64,000 bases of DNA from Planctomycetota bacterium (GCA_015075375.1 JABTUM010000004.1:310001-374000), one strand, 5' to 3'. Counted from the first letter of the stretch, positions 44,040 to 53,196 are shown. Notes: generated by a model from the sequence alone, not told the origin. Translations and numbers: made by a program.

Positions 44040-44674
44040 GCGCCGTCCTTTCGCGCCGGGCGGTGCGCTCGAGCCGGAGCGCGCGCATCGCCGGGCGCGA
44101 ATAGGTTGACCACGCGCCCCTTGGTGGCGAGGAGCTTCAGCAGGATCGCGTCGTCTTTCCGCGCGTGCTTGACGAATAGGATCGCGTCGAACTTGAGCCG
44201 GTCGAGCGCGTCGATGCCGACGACGGTGCGTTCGAGGAAGGCCTGGCCCTGCGCGTCCTCATCGGCGACGGCCACGAGTTGCTGGCGGTTCTCGCCGAGC
44301 GACATGGCGGCGACTTCGGCCAGCGGGTCGGCTCCGTAGAGGACCACGCGCCGCGCTTTGTGCTTGAGCGCCAGCGCGTGCAGCGTGTTCGACGCGTTCT
44401 TGTGCGCTTCGCGGAAAAGCCGGTAGGAACTGGCGACGAAGTCGTAGGAAAGCTGCGCTTTTTCGGACATGCCCTTAGGGGTGAGCCAATAAAGCATGCG
44501 CTTGGGCGGCGCGGTGGTGAGTTTGATCCAGCCCTTTCGCGCGAGGCGCTTGAGGTAGAGGTTGACCAGACCCTGGGCCATGCCGAGGCGCAGGAACAGA
44601 TCGCGCTGCGTAAGCCCCTCTTCTTCGGAGAGGAGCTGGACGATCTGGAGTTCCTTGAGGTCCTGATTTCGCAT
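44036..44674 (-). CDS. Winged-helix (MarR-like) regulator with a Rossmann-like C-terminal domain
   Basis: A 212-residue protein, first gene of the polysaccharide operon. The N-terminal 70 residues form a winged helix: KELQIVQLLSEEEGLTQRDLFLRLGMAQGLVNLYLKRLARKGWI, then a wing KRMLYWLTPKG. This resembles MarR-type regulators of exopolysaccharide clusters. Residues 100-195 look like a small nucleotide-binding fold (ARRVVLYGADPLAEVAAMSL ... KFDAILFVKHARKDDAILLKLL) that could sense a nucleotide or sugar nucleotide. ATG 44674 follows GAGG by a good distance and is preferred over the in-frame TTG at 44701. The inverted repeat at 44710-44722 overlaps its promoter and may be its own operator. Confidence 0.82.
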   Translation of the reverse strand: MRNQDLKELQIVQLLSEEEGLTQRDLFLRLGMAQGLVNLYLKRLARKGWIKLTTAPPKRMLYWLTPKGMSEKAQLSYDFVASSYRLFREAHKNASNTLHALALKHKARRVVLYGADPLAEVAAMSLGENRQQLVAVADEDAQGQAFLERTVVGIDALDRLKFDAILFVKHARKDDAILLKLLATKGRVVNLFAPGDARAPARAHRPARKDGA

Positions 44675-44709
44675 GCGGCCTCGTTCAACCGGTACCTTCA
44701 ATCACTACG

Positions 44710-44722
44710 TTCAATAGTTGAA
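44710..44722. promoter_or_regulatory. Candidate operator TTCAA-TAG-TTGAA
   Basis: A five-base perfect inverted repeat with a three-base centre that overlaps the -10 box and the expected start point of the polysaccharide operon promoter. A further TTCAAT half-site lies at 44698-44703. Its position fits repression by the winged-helix regulator, which is inference. Confidence 0.45.
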
Positions 44723-44750
44723 TATAGCCGCCGCGGGCGCGCGCGGTCAA
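44721..44750 (-). promoter_or_regulatory. Sigma70-type promoter of the polysaccharide operon
   Basis: On the minus strand, TTGACC (44745-44750) and TATATT (44721-44726) are separated by 18 bases of nearly pure G/C. The predicted start near 44714 leaves a leader of about 40 bases before ATG 44674. Confidence 0.65.
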
Positions 44751-44785
44751 GAGGGGAATCTGGCCTCCGGACCGGGCCGGAAGGG

Positions 44786-46198
44786 TTAGCGCGGAGCGTC
44801 GCGGAAAAAGATCCGCAGCGGGACTTCTTCGATGCCCAGTTTCTCGCCCAGGCTGCGCGCCAGGTAGCGCTTGTACTTATCGTCGATGACCGACGTATGG
44901 CGCCCGTAAATCACGAACGTCGAGGGGCCCTTGGCGACTTGAACGCCGTAGAGCAGGCGCGGCTTCTTGTTCTTCTTGGCCGGCGGTTCGTGCCAGCGTT
45001 CGGCTTCTTCGATCGCCTTGTTCAGCTTGGGCGTGGGGATGTCGGCGTGCGCCTGGTCGTAAAGATCGAGGGCCACGTCCAGGGTCTGCCAGCAGCGCCG
45101 GCCCATCTGCGCGCTGGTGAAGGCCAGCGGCGTATGCTTCAGAGAGGGCAGGATCGATTCGATGTACTTCACGTACGCGCCGGTGGTGGCGTCGTCGGTG
45201 GCGAGGTCCCACTTGTTCACCACGATCATCAGGGACTTGTAGAGTTCGACGATCATGTCGAGCGTCTTGCGATCGGTGACGCCGAAGCCGTCGGGGGCCG
45301 AGACCATCAGCATCACGACGTCGGCGCGGCGGATCGCGCGTTCGGTGCGCACTTGGCTGAAGAATTCCACCGGCCCTTCGGGCTCTTTCATGCGCCGCAG
45401 GCCGGCGGTGTCGATCAGCACGAACGGGCGGTTGTCCTTGTGCAGCAGCAGGTCGATGCTGTCGCGCGTGGTGCCGGCGATTTCGCTGACGATCGTGCGG
45501 TCCTGCCGAGCGAGCGCGTTCACGAACGAACTCTTGCCCACGTTGCGCCGCCCGACGACGGCGATCTTGGGCAGGCCTTCCCAGTCGGTCAGCGGCGCGT
45601 CGGGCTCGCTCACCGGGAGCATCGCGGCCAGCGCTTCCTCGAGTTCCTCCAGGCCGCGCCGGTGCAGCGCCGAGGTGGCGATGACGGGTTCGATGCCCAG
45701 CGCGCTGAATTCGCCGACGGTGAGCGCCGCTTCCTTGCCTTCGGCTTTGTTGGCGACCATCAGCATCGGCCGGCCCAGCGCGCGCAGGCGCGCGGCGACT
45801 TGCCGGTCGAGCGGCGTCAGGCCTTCCTTCGCGTCCACCACCAGCGCCAGGATCGTCGCGGAGACGACGGCCGCCTGAATCTGCTGTTCGATGTGTTCGG
45901 TGAGATTCTGTTCGTCGACGATCCCGATGCCTCCGGTGTCGAGGAGGTCGCAGGCTTTCTCCATCAGCTTGATCGGATGCAGCACGCGGTCGCGCGTGGT
46001 GCCGGCGCGCGCGTCGGTGATGGAGACTTCGCGCCCCAGCAGCGCGTTGAAGAGGCTGGATTTGCCGACGTTCGGACGCCCCACCAGCGCGACGGTGGGA
46101 TACAGGCGTTCCAGCATCCCGGGCTTGGGAGGCAAGATCAGCTTCCGGGGCGCCGGCGCCTCGGGCTCGGGGGGCTGCTCCAACGATGGGGATTTCAT
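44786..46198 (-). CDS. der: Ribosome-assembly GTPase Der (EngA)
   Basis: A 470-residue protein with two tandem GTPase domains and a KH-like tail, needed for 50S ribosomal subunit assembly. G1 loops are GRPNVGKSS (about 40-48) and GRRNVGKSS (about 216-224); the G3 motifs are DTGG and DTAG. The C-terminal KNKKPRLLYGVQVAKGPSTFVIYG is the KH-like domain. Two oddities: an extra N-terminal leader of about 30 residues rich in Pro and Glu, and a first-domain G4 written NKAE instead of NKxD (the second is the usual NKWD). GGAGG precedes ATG 46198. Essential housekeeping gene; 111 bases separate it from the polysaccharide operon. Confidence 0.96.
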   Translation of the reverse strand: MKSPSLEQPPEPEAPAPRKLILPPKPGMLERLYPTVALVGRPNVGKSSLFNALLGREVSITDARAGTTRDRVLHPIKLMEKACDLLDTGGIGIVDEQNLTEHIEQQIQAAVVSATILALVVDAKEGLTPLDRQVAARLRALGRPMLMVANKAEGKEAALTVGEFSALGIEPVIATSALHRRGLEELEEALAAMLPVSEPDAPLTDWEGLPKIAVVGRRNVGKSSFVNALARQDRTIVSEIAGTTRDSIDLLLHKDNRPFVLIDTAGLRRMKEPEGPVEFFSQVRTERAIRRADVVMLMVSAPDGFGVTDRKTLDMIVELYKSLMIVVNKWDLATDDATTGAYVKYIESILPSLKHTPLAFTSAQMGRRCWQTLDVALDLYDQAHADIPTPKLNKAIEEAERWHEPPAKKNKKPRLLYGVQVAKGPSTFVIYGRHTSVIDDKYKRYLARSLGEKLGIEEVPLRIFFRDAPR

Positions 46199-46335
46199 GA
46201 CGACGAATGCCTCCGGCGGCTATTGTAGGCGAAAGGGGGCGCTTCGGCTACTCACCCCCGCGACTTCCGATTCGGTCAAGCTTTCCCGGGCGGCGGACGA
46301 TACTTCAGGACAATCGGCCGCTCTGTGGGGGAAGC

Positions 46336-46869
46336 ATGCCGTCCAAGCCCGATTCCGCTCGCCGTCCGCCTGTCACGAGCTGGGTTTTCCGCTGCCGCGG
46401 GCTGTGCCCCGAGGTCCGGCCGGAGGACTCGTTCGGCCTGCACGACCTCCTGTTCTGGGTGCTGTTCCTGGCGCTCGGCGCGGGCTGGTACTTCGGGCAG
46501 TTCGAGCCGCAGCGCCAGCGCAACGAAATGCTCACCGGCCGGGCCAAGGTTCTCGAATCCCAGCTTAAAGAAGAACGCGTGGAGCTGGAGCGGCTCAAGC
46601 GCGAATCCGTGGCGCTACAGGCCGGCCACCCGGCGGCTTGGGAGCGGGCGGCGCGGGCGCAGTTGGGCTGGTTGATGCCCGGCGAGACCGTGGATTTGCA
46701 GACGTGGCGGCAGGAGAAGTTGGAAGCGGGCGAGCCCGACCCGTTGGCGCCGCAGCTAACCGGCCGTCCGCAAGCGGCTCAGCAACCGCCTGCGCGTCGG
46801 CCCGCGCCGCGCGTTCGCAGCGCGGAAGCGAGTCCCCCGCCGGTGGCGGCGCGCCAGACGCGCCGGTGA
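46336..46869 (+). CDS. FtsB/DivIC-like septum protein
   Basis: A 177-residue single-pass protein. A 36-residue cytoplasmic part precedes one membrane helix (about 37-54, LLFWVLFLALGAGWYF), then a coiled coil (about 58-97, RNEMLTGRAKVLESQLKEERVELERLKRESVAL). The block ERAARAQLGWLMPGETV follows; it matches the ARExLGYVKPGE-type motif after the coiled coil in FtsB/DivIC. The remaining 55 residues are Pro/Arg-rich and probably disordered, an extension not usual for FtsB. It would act with FtsL and FtsQ at the division site. ATG 46336 is the last in-frame start before the conserved part. It is divergent from der. The call rests on topology and the short motif. Confidence 0.72.
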   Translation: MPSKPDSARRPPVTSWVFRCRGLCPEVRPEDSFGLHDLLFWVLFLALGAGWYFGQFEPQRQRNEMLTGRAKVLESQLKEERVELERLKRESVALQAGHPAAWERAARAQLGWLMPGETVDLQTWRQEKLEAGEPDPLAPQLTGRPQAAQQPPARRPAPRVRSAEASPPPVAARQTRR

Positions 46870-46925
46870 TTGCCAAAAATTGCAGTTAAAGCCTTATATA
46901 ATATTGTTTTATAAAATATAGTAAT
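46870..46925 (+). promoter_or_regulatory. AT-rich candidate promoter of the secreted-protein genes
   Basis: These 56 bases are almost entirely A and T in an otherwise GC-rich region. TTGCCA (46870-46875) and TTATAT (46894-46899) are 18 bases apart; TATAAT is also present at 46897-46902. The region precedes the gene at 47009 by about 85 bases. Confidence 0.45.
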
Positions 46926-47008
46926 AATCTGTATGCAGTCTGCGACCGGGCGGTGTACCTCCCTTTATAGGTAATGCGTTTCCTCCATCCTTATTCAGGA
47001 GCTTGCCG

Positions 47009-48889
47009 ATGGGCCGACCGAAGACTCGCCACTGGCTGGGTATCGCACCCAGCCGCTCTTGGATCCTGGCGCCGGTGCTGCTAGCGGCGTATGCGATATC
47101 GGCGTCCGAAGTCAAGCTCGCAGCCGAGTTCGGAGCGGACGGATTGACGGGGCTCTCGGCGGCCGGCCATGCTTGGCTGGGATCGGGGCAGCTCAAGCTG
47201 GCGCACGCGGTCCTGGAACAGGCGGCGCCGGACGAGAAGGGTTTCCTTAAGTACAGCTTCGAGAAGTTGGCGGCGGAACCCGTAAAGCGGACCTTCGATG
47301 CCGCGAACAAGACGGCGCGGCTGGAATTCGCGTGGGGTGCGGTGGACGTGAAGTACGCGCCGGGCCCCGACCGCCTGGACCTCGCGGTGACGCTGCACAA
47401 CACCTCCGACCGGACGCTGGCGAACTTCAGCCTCGAACTGCTCCAACTCAAGCTGCCCGCCGTGCCCGCCAACTGGAACAAAGGCAAGATTAACCTTTCG
47501 AACAGCCTGGACCGGCTGGCGTTCACGTGGGCGAACTTCGAGCAGGTCAAGCTGGGTCTGACCAACGCGACGATGGATCCGCCGGTGCGCTTCGGTTTGC
47601 GCGCGGCGGGCGACGGCAAGGAACCGGTCTATGCGCTGGCGCTGGAAGGCGGCGTGTACGTGACCGAGCCGGGCAGCTACGAAATCAAGCCGCACGGGTT
47701 GCCGCGCGTCGCGGCCGGGCAGAGTCTGACGCTGGAGTTCACGCTGCGCTGGATGGCCGCGGATGCCGACGGGTATGCGCTCTTCGAAGACGTGAACGCG
47801 CGCTTCCGGACGGCGTACGGTCCGCTGCACGAATGGAAGGACCGCCGCCCGATCGGGATGCTGATGCGCAGTTCGAACTACCAGGGCCACAAGTCGGCGA
47901 CGAATCCGCGCGGCTGGTTCACGAAGAAGGAACTCGATAGCTCCAACGCCGAAGCGTTCAAGGCGGCGGCCTTGCAGGACGCCAAGCGCTGTGTCGAATG
48001 CCTGAAGGCCATGGACGCCCAGGGCATGGTCTTTTGGGATGTCGAGGGCAGCGAGAATCCGCATCCGATCACGTACATCGGCGATCCGCGGCTGGCCGAG
48101 AAACTGGCGCCGGACTTCAACGCGGTGGCCGACGAGTACTTCAAGACCTTCATCGACGCGGGGCTGCGCACGGGCATCTGCATCCGCCCCACGCAGGTCT
48201 ACTTCAACGAAGAGAAAAAGAAGTGGGATCACGGCACGGGCAGCGACGGCGGTCCCGGGCGCGGAGATCATTACTCGAACCTGCGCGCAAAAGACCTCCC
48301 GTGGTGGCGCTTCTTTCCCATCGTCGAACGCATGTGCGACAAGATCGAGTACGCCAAGAAGCGCTGGGGCTGCACGCTCTTCTACATCGATACGAACGGC
48401 GTCTTCCGGCCGGTGGGCGAGGACGGAAAGTTCGAGTGGATGCTGCTGAACGCGGCGATGTGGAAGGCGATCAAGGCCAAGCATCCTGACGTGCTGCTCG
48501 TCCCGGAACTGCTGAGCGAGAACTTCACCCATCACGTGGCCAACCACTTCAACACCGCGCCGTACATGGAACTGGACCTGAAGGGCTACGGGACGCCGGA
48601 GTGGGTGCGCAAGTTGATCCCGGGTTCGTTCAGTGTCGTGAACGTCTCGGACGGGGACTTCGCCGCCAACCGCGAGAAGCTCGCCGAGGCCGTGAAGAAC
48701 GGCGACATCCTGATGGGGCACGGCTGGTGGAGTCCCAAGCGCAACGCGGAAGTGAAGGCGCTGTACGACGAAGTGGTGCGAGGGATCGCTCCGCCGCCGG
48801 CCGAACCGGCCAAGAAGACCGAGCCGGCGAAGAAAAGCGCCGCGGCCAAGACCGATAAGGCGGAGAAGTCCGCCGCTCCGGCCAAGTAG
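47009..48889 (+). CDS. Large secreted protein with probable TIM-barrel glycosidase domain
   Basis: A 626-residue exported protein. The N-terminal RHWLGIAPSRSWILAPVLLAAYAISA looks like a signal peptide. Residues 30-260 are beta-rich (LKLAHAVLEQAAPDEKG..., LEFAWGAVDVKYAPGPDRLDLAVTL). Residues 270-580 look like a TIM barrel: IGMLMRSSNYQGH, MVFWDVEGSENPHP, TGICIRPTQVYF, LFYIDTNGVF with D461, and VLLVPELLSENF with E500. The Asp and Glu at strand ends are candidate catalytic residues. The tail is Lys/Ala-rich. I cannot name the family. AGGAG seven bases before ATG 47009 sets the start. The next two genes are on the same strand and may form one operon for glycan use at the surface. Confidence 0.75.
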   Translation: MGRPKTRHWLGIAPSRSWILAPVLLAAYAISASEVKLAAEFGADGLTGLSAAGHAWLGSGQLKLAHAVLEQAAPDEKGFLKYSFEKLAAEPVKRTFDAANKTARLEFAWGAVDVKYAPGPDRLDLAVTLHNTSDRTLANFSLELLQLKLPAVPANWNKGKINLSNSLDRLAFTWANFEQVKLGLTNATMDPPVRFGLRAAGDGKEPVYALALEGGVYVTEPGSYEIKPHGLPRVAAGQSLTLEFTLRWMAADADGYALFEDVNARFRTAYGPLHEWKDRRPIGMLMRSSNYQGHKSATNPRGWFTKKELDSSNAEAFKAAALQDAKRCVECLKAMDAQGMVFWDVEGSENPHPITYIGDPRLAEKLAPDFNAVADEYFKTFIDAGLRTGICIRPTQVYFNEEKKKWDHGTGSDGGPGRGDHYSNLRAKDLPWWRFFPIVERMCDKIEYAKKRWGCTLFYIDTNGVFRPVGEDGKFEWMLLNAAMWKAIKAKHPDVLLVPELLSENFTHHVANHFNTAPYMELDLKGYGTPEWVRKLIPGSFSVVNVSDGDFAANREKLAEAVKNGDILMGHGWWSPKRNAEVKALYDEVVRGIAPPPAEPAKKTEPAKKSAAAKTDKAEKSAAPAK

Positions 48890-48910
48890 GGATTGCGAAA
48901 GGTTCCCGCC

Positions 48911-49093
48911 ATGAAGCCGAACCGCCTCCAGACCTGGCTGCTCAGCGCCGCCTTTGTCCTCGGCGTCTTCCTGGGCACGGCCATGCAAGGCGGCGTGCCT
49001 GCGGCGGCGGAATCGAGTAAGCTGCCCGCGGCGCGGCAGGCCCCTCCGGCTGCGCGGCCGGGTCCACGTGAGGTCCGGCCGGCGCGCGATTAG
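48911..49093 (+). CDS. Small single-pass membrane peptide (60 residues)
   Basis: MKPNRLQTWLLSAAFVLGVFLGTAMQGGV forms one hydrophobic segment that could be an uncleaved anchor or a signal peptide. The remaining 30 residues are Pro/Ala/Arg-rich. AAAGG lies eight bases before ATG 48911. The gene lies 21 bases after the large secreted protein and 59 before the next one, so it is likely co-transcribed. I see no family match. Acceptance rests on position and the start signal. Confidence 0.55.
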   Translation: MKPNRLQTWLLSAAFVLGVFLGTAMQGGVPAAAESSKLPAARQAPPAARPGPREVRPARD

Positions 49094-49152
49094 CGCGAAG
49101 CGCCACGCTTCATCCACAGGTCCGTTTCAACGTAACGGGAGATGCTTCACGC

Positions 49153-52100
49153 ATGAGCCGCAGCCTCGTCGGAACTTTTCTGCTCGTCTGCCTGAGTCTT
49201 ACCTCCGCCGAGGCGGGCGCGCACGACGCCAAGCCGCGCTTGGCGGTCGGCGCCTTCACCGCGCGCAAGCTGGCCAAAGCTCCCGTGATGGACGGAAAGG
49301 TCTCGCCCGGAGAGTGGGACGAGGCGCTCACCACCTGCGGGATGCTGACGCCGTTCGGGCACGAGTTGCAGGAATGCGAGACGACGGTCTCCTTCGGCTT
49401 CGACGCGCAGCGATTTTACTTCCTGTTCCAGTGCCGCCGCGGCGACCGCGAGTGGAAACTGTGGAAGAAAGTGCGCGAGAACGACGACTACGCGTTCTCC
49501 GATCCGTCGGTGGAAGTCTGGATCACGCCGCCGCGCCTGGTGCCCGAAACGTATCAGAACGTGATCAACACCTTCCCGGCGGTGCTGGACCAGCACATGA
49601 TCCCGACGCGCGGCTACACCGCGCAGGGCTGGAAGGGAAATTGGGAACTGGGCGTCGACGAGAGCGATACGCATTACACGCTCGAAGCTTCGGTGCCCAT
49701 CGCGGACTTCGGGACGGCGCAGCTTGCCGAGGGCGAGGTCTGGCGCTTCCTGCTTTGCCGCACCAGCCCCGGCACACAGCCGGCGCCGCAGGCTTCGTGG
49801 TCGGTCACGCAGGGCTTCGCCGAACTGGGCCAGCATCCGCCGGTCAAGCTGGCCGAGGACGCGCCGGTGGTGCAGTTCCGCAACGTCACCTCGCTGCTCA
49901 CGGGGAACTACGAATTTCCGGTCACGCTCGCCGCGCCGCGCGGAAAGGCCGCGAAGCTGGCCGCCGAGTTGCGCTGGCACAAGGAAGCCGTGCCGGCAGA
50001 CGGGGACCTGATCGAAAAGCAGGAAGTGGATCTGGCCGCGGGCGAGCGCAAGAGCATCACCTTTAAGGGCGCGGTGCCGGAAGCGCACAGCGCGTTGGAC
50101 GCGAAGCAGGTGCGGCGCGGGTATGTCACGTTGAGCGTGAGCGAAGCCGGCGGCGCGGAGGTCTTCCGCCAGGGCTTCCCGTACCATGTGAACGGCTGGG
50201 CGCCCAAGACGCCTCAACGCCCCGCCGACGTACCCGAAGCCAAGCCGCTGGATCTGGAAGTGAAGTACGGACCCGAAACGAACGTGGTGATCTTGCGCGC
50301 CGATATCCTCGACCTGCCGGCCAAGGACCAGGCCGCCGGCGGCACCGTGAAGGTGATCGACGTGGCGCAGGACAAGGCGCTGCTCACGCTGAAACTCCCG
50401 GCATTCCGCAACGCGTACTCGAACCTGCACTTCTTCCTCGATCAGGTCAAAGTCCCGGTGATGGATTACGTGAAGCAGGCGGGGACGGAACAGCAGATCA
50501 AAAACATCGAGAAGGAGAACAAGGCGCGCGCGAAAGAAGGCAAGCCGCTCACCCCGCTCCCGAAGCTGGAGATTCCCGAAGCGCTCGCGCTGAAGCTGGA
50601 AGTCACCGTCGAAGACGCGGCCGGCAAACCGCTCTCCACCGAATCGTCGGAACTGAAGGCGCTGCGCTACCGCTTCCCGTGGTCGAACAACGAAGTGGGC
50701 GTCACCGAGCGCGTGATTCCGCCCTACACTCCGGTGGCCTGCCAGGACGATCAAGTCGGCGTCTGGAACCGTTCGTACCGGCTCGACGGGCTGGGCCTGC
50801 CGCGTGCGCTCAAGAACGACGGGCTGGAGCAGATCAAGAGCGTGCGGATGGTCGCGGTGCAGAACGGGCAGGAGACCGAATTCCCGGTCACCGCACCGCG
50901 CCTGACGCGATGGGTGGACGCGCAAGCCGATCTGGAAGGCGCGTCCGAAGCCGCGGGCTTGAAGCTCAGCGCGCAGACGCGCGTGGAGTTCGACGGTTTC
51001 GTGAAAAGCACGCTCACCATCGCGCCGCTGGACGCCAAGGCCGGCGCGGCGGTCGAAAAGCTGTTCCTCGAAATCGTCTTGCCCGAGTCGGAAGCCACGC
51101 ACTTCTGCACCACGGCCGGCGGTTGGGCCGCCGTGCATGACGTCACGCCGAAGCATTGGACCAGCCAGCAGACGGCCAGCGGGATGATGGTGGGCGATTT
51201 CGTCCCGTACATCTGGCTCACCAACTCCGACCGCGCGTTTCTCTGGGCCGCCGACAGCGACCAGGGCTGGATCACCGACAGCGACCGCAGCCACCCGACG
51301 CAGGAGATCAAACGCGAGAATGGGACCGTCACGCTGCGCATTCACTTCATCGAACTGCCCACGAAGCTGACGCAGCCCACTTCGCTCACCCACGCCTGGC
51401 AGGCTTTCCCGGCGCGCCCGCTTCCCGCGGGCTGGCGCAGCATCATCTGCGGCGGCAGCACCGAGACGCTGCCCGGCGCGGTCAACAGCTACTTCTGGTT
51501 CGAAGGCGATTGGGCCGTCTTGTGGCCGTACTACTGCAGCCCGTATCCGTGGAGCATGGAGAAATCGCGCGCGGCCTACGACCGCTTCGCGCCGGACACG
51601 GCGCACCGCCCGATGGTCGGCAGCATCGCACACTCCGTAGGACGCTACCGCGATTACGACGGGCGCGATTTCAAAGCGTATGCGGTCGACTGGGGCAGCC
51701 GCCCCGGCGATTCGGGCAACGCCAACTGCACCGCCGGCCGCGGCCCCAACGATTTCCGCCTCTACCACTACGAACGCTGGGTGAAGGAAGCCGGTTTCCG
51801 CGGGTTGTACGTCGACGAGAACTACCTCGCACTGGAGACGAATTTCCTCACCGGCGGCGCGTATTTCCGGCCCGACGGGCGCCTGCAGCCGGGTTACGGC
51901 TACTTCGGCTTGCGCGAATACTTCAAACGCCTGAAGAACATGTTCCACCTCAACAACGTGCCCGAACCGAACCTGTGGCAGCACATCAGCAGCGGCGCGG
52001 CCTACTTTGCGTGGCCCGGAGACGTCTTCTTCGAAGGCGAAAATGTGGAGCCGACGGACGAACGGTTCGACTACATCGAGGTCCTGCCCGCCGGGCGCAT

Positions 52101-53196
52101 GCGCGCCATCGCCAGCGCGCGCTGCAGCGGCGGCGCGATGACCATGATGTGCCAGTCGCAGCGCCACCCTACGGTATTCGAGGCCAAACACACGCATCAA
52201 TTCGTCGGCTGGGTCATGGCTCACGACGTCCTGCCCGAACAGGTCCGCTGGTGGAACATGCTGGCCCAGGATGCGGGTTTCTACCGCGAGGACGTGGAAT
52301 TTATCGGCTACTGGAAGCCCGGAAATCCCATCAAGACCGCGACGCCCGATTGCGTCGTCTCGGTCCATCGCGCCGGGAAACGGGCCTTGGCGTGGATCGT
52401 CAACACCGCGCGCGAGGACCGCGACGCGGCCGTCGCCGTGGACTGGGCCAAGCTGGGCTTCGACCGCGCGCGCACCGTGGCGCTGGACGCCGAAACCGGC
52501 GCGCTCGTGGCGCTCGACGAGGCCGGCTTCAAGGCCAAGGTGCTGAAGCGGGACTTTGCCGCCGTTCACTTGATCGAACGGCAGCAGCTCAAGGACGGCG
52601 CTTCGTTCGCCGCCACCTTCGATGCCGGCCGTTCGGCCGATGAAGCCTACGGGAACGCGCAGCTTGCGACGGTGGGCAGACTGGCGCACGGCCGGCAGTT
52701 GCCCATGGCCGGCGGCGTGAAAGGCGGCGCGCTGGATGCGGCGCTGGGGATCGAGCTGTGGCCGCGCCTGCACGTCACCGACGCCGAAGGACGCGTGGAG
52801 TTTCAGGGGCTGCTCAAACCCGGCGCGCGCGGCACCATCTTCGCCACCACCCAGCCGCAGGATAAGAACGCGCCCGGGAAACCCACGCTGCGCGTGCACC
52901 TGACCAAGGATCATCTGGTGCTCGAACGCGCCGGCCGCGACGGGAAGACCGTGGGCGATGTGGTGCAAGCGGCGCTCCCGCAGCCCGGCTGGCGTGCATT
53001 CGCGCTGAGCTGGAAGAACGGGCAGGTCACGCTGAGCGTCGACGGACAGCCCGCGGGAAGCCTGGCCATCGACGGGATGAACGTCGGCGCCGGCACGGGG
53101 ACGGCCTTGCTGCAAGGCGGGCGCTTCCAGTTCGGCGCACCGCGCGGCGCGCTCTCGGCGCTCGACGAACTACGCTGCTACCGCAACGCCGAATAG
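49153..53196 (+). CDS. Giant secreted protein: CBM9-like domain, glycosidase-like core, LamG-like tail
   Basis: A 1347-residue exported protein. The signal peptide is SLVGTFLLVCLSLTSAEAG. Residues 30-240 resemble a CBM9/DOMON-type carbohydrate-binding domain (APVMDGKVSPGEWDEA...SDPSVEVWITP...YTLEASVPIADFG). A central region of about 700 residues resembles the DUF6067 glycoside-hydrolase-like proteins of Planctomycetota (YRFPWSNNEVGVTERVIPPYTPV, GVWNRSYRLDGLGLP), with a TIM-barrel-like stretch containing GLYVDENY (D888, E889) and VFFEGENVEPT. The last 150 residues are a LamG/concanavalin-type jelly roll (WRAFALSWKNGQVTLSVDGQPAG). GGGAG lies 11 bases before ATG 49153. It is probably surface-exposed and acts on a polysaccharide; the substrate is unknown. 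The domain names are from motif memory. Confidence 0.78.
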   Translation: MSRSLVGTFLLVCLSLTSAEAGAHDAKPRLAVGAFTARKLAKAPVMDGKVSPGEWDEALTTCGMLTPFGHELQECETTVSFGFDAQRFYFLFQCRRGDREWKLWKKVRENDDYAFSDPSVEVWITPPRLVPETYQNVINTFPAVLDQHMIPTRGYTAQGWKGNWELGVDESDTHYTLEASVPIADFGTAQLAEGEVWRFLLCRTSPGTQPAPQASWSVTQGFAELGQHPPVKLAEDAPVVQFRNVTSLLTGNYEFPVTLAAPRGKAAKLAAELRWHKEAVPADGDLIEKQEVDLAAGERKSITFKGAVPEAHSALDAKQVRRGYVTLSVSEAGGAEVFRQGFPYHVNGWAPKTPQRPADVPEAKPLDLEVKYGPETNVVILRADILDLPAKDQAAGGTVKVIDVAQDKALLTLKLPAFRNAYSNLHFFLDQVKVPVMDYVKQAGTEQQIKNIEKENKARAKEGKPLTPLPKLEIPEALALKLEVTVEDAAGKPLSTESSELKALRYRFPWSNNEVGVTERVIPPYTPVACQDDQVGVWNRSYRLDGLGLPRALKNDGLEQIKSVRMVAVQNGQETEFPVTAPRLTRWVDAQADLEGASEAAGLKLSAQTRVEFDGFVKSTLTIAPLDAKAGAAVEKLFLEIVLPESEATHFCTTAGGWAAVHDVTPKHWTSQQTASGMMVGDFVPYIWLTNSDRAFLWAADSDQGWITDSDRSHPTQEIKRENGTVTLRIHFIELPTKLTQPTSLTHAWQAFPARPLPAGWRSIICGGSTETLPGAVNSYFWFEGDWAVLWPYYCSPYPWSMEKSRAAYDRFAPDTAHRPMVGSIAHSVGRYRDYDGRDFKAYAVDWGSRPGDSGNANCTAGRGPNDFRLYHYERWVKEAGFRGLYVDENYLALETNFLTGGAYFRPDGRLQPGYGYFGLREYFKRLKNMFHLNNVPEPNLWQHISSGAAYFAWPGDVFFEGENVEPTDERFDYIEVLPAGRMRAIASARCSGGAMTMMCQSQRHPTVFEAKHTHQFVGWVMAHDVLPEQVRWWNMLAQDAGFYREDVEFIGYWKPGNPIKTATPDCVVSVHRAGKRALAWIVNTAREDRDAAVAVDWAKLGFDRARTVALDAETGALVALDEAGFKAKVLKRDFAAVHLIERQQLKDGASFAATFDAGRSADEAYGNAQLATVGRLAHGRQLPMAGGVKGGALDAALGIELWPRLHVTDAEGRVEFQGLLKPGARGTIFATTQPQDKNAPGKPTLRVHLTKDHLVLERAGRDGKTVGDVVQAALPQPGWRAFALSWKNGQVTLSVDGQPAGSLAIDGMNVGAGTGTALLQGGRFQFGAPRGALSALDELRCYRNAE

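Noticed and set aside
48893..48910. TTG start for the 60-residue membrane peptide
   Set aside because: ATG 48911 has AAAGG at a good distance; the TTG has none.
49147..53115. 1322-codon minus-strand frame opposite the giant secreted protein
   Set aside because: Codon-bias shadow in a GC-rich gene; the plus-strand product has a signal peptide and recognisable domains, the shadow has none.
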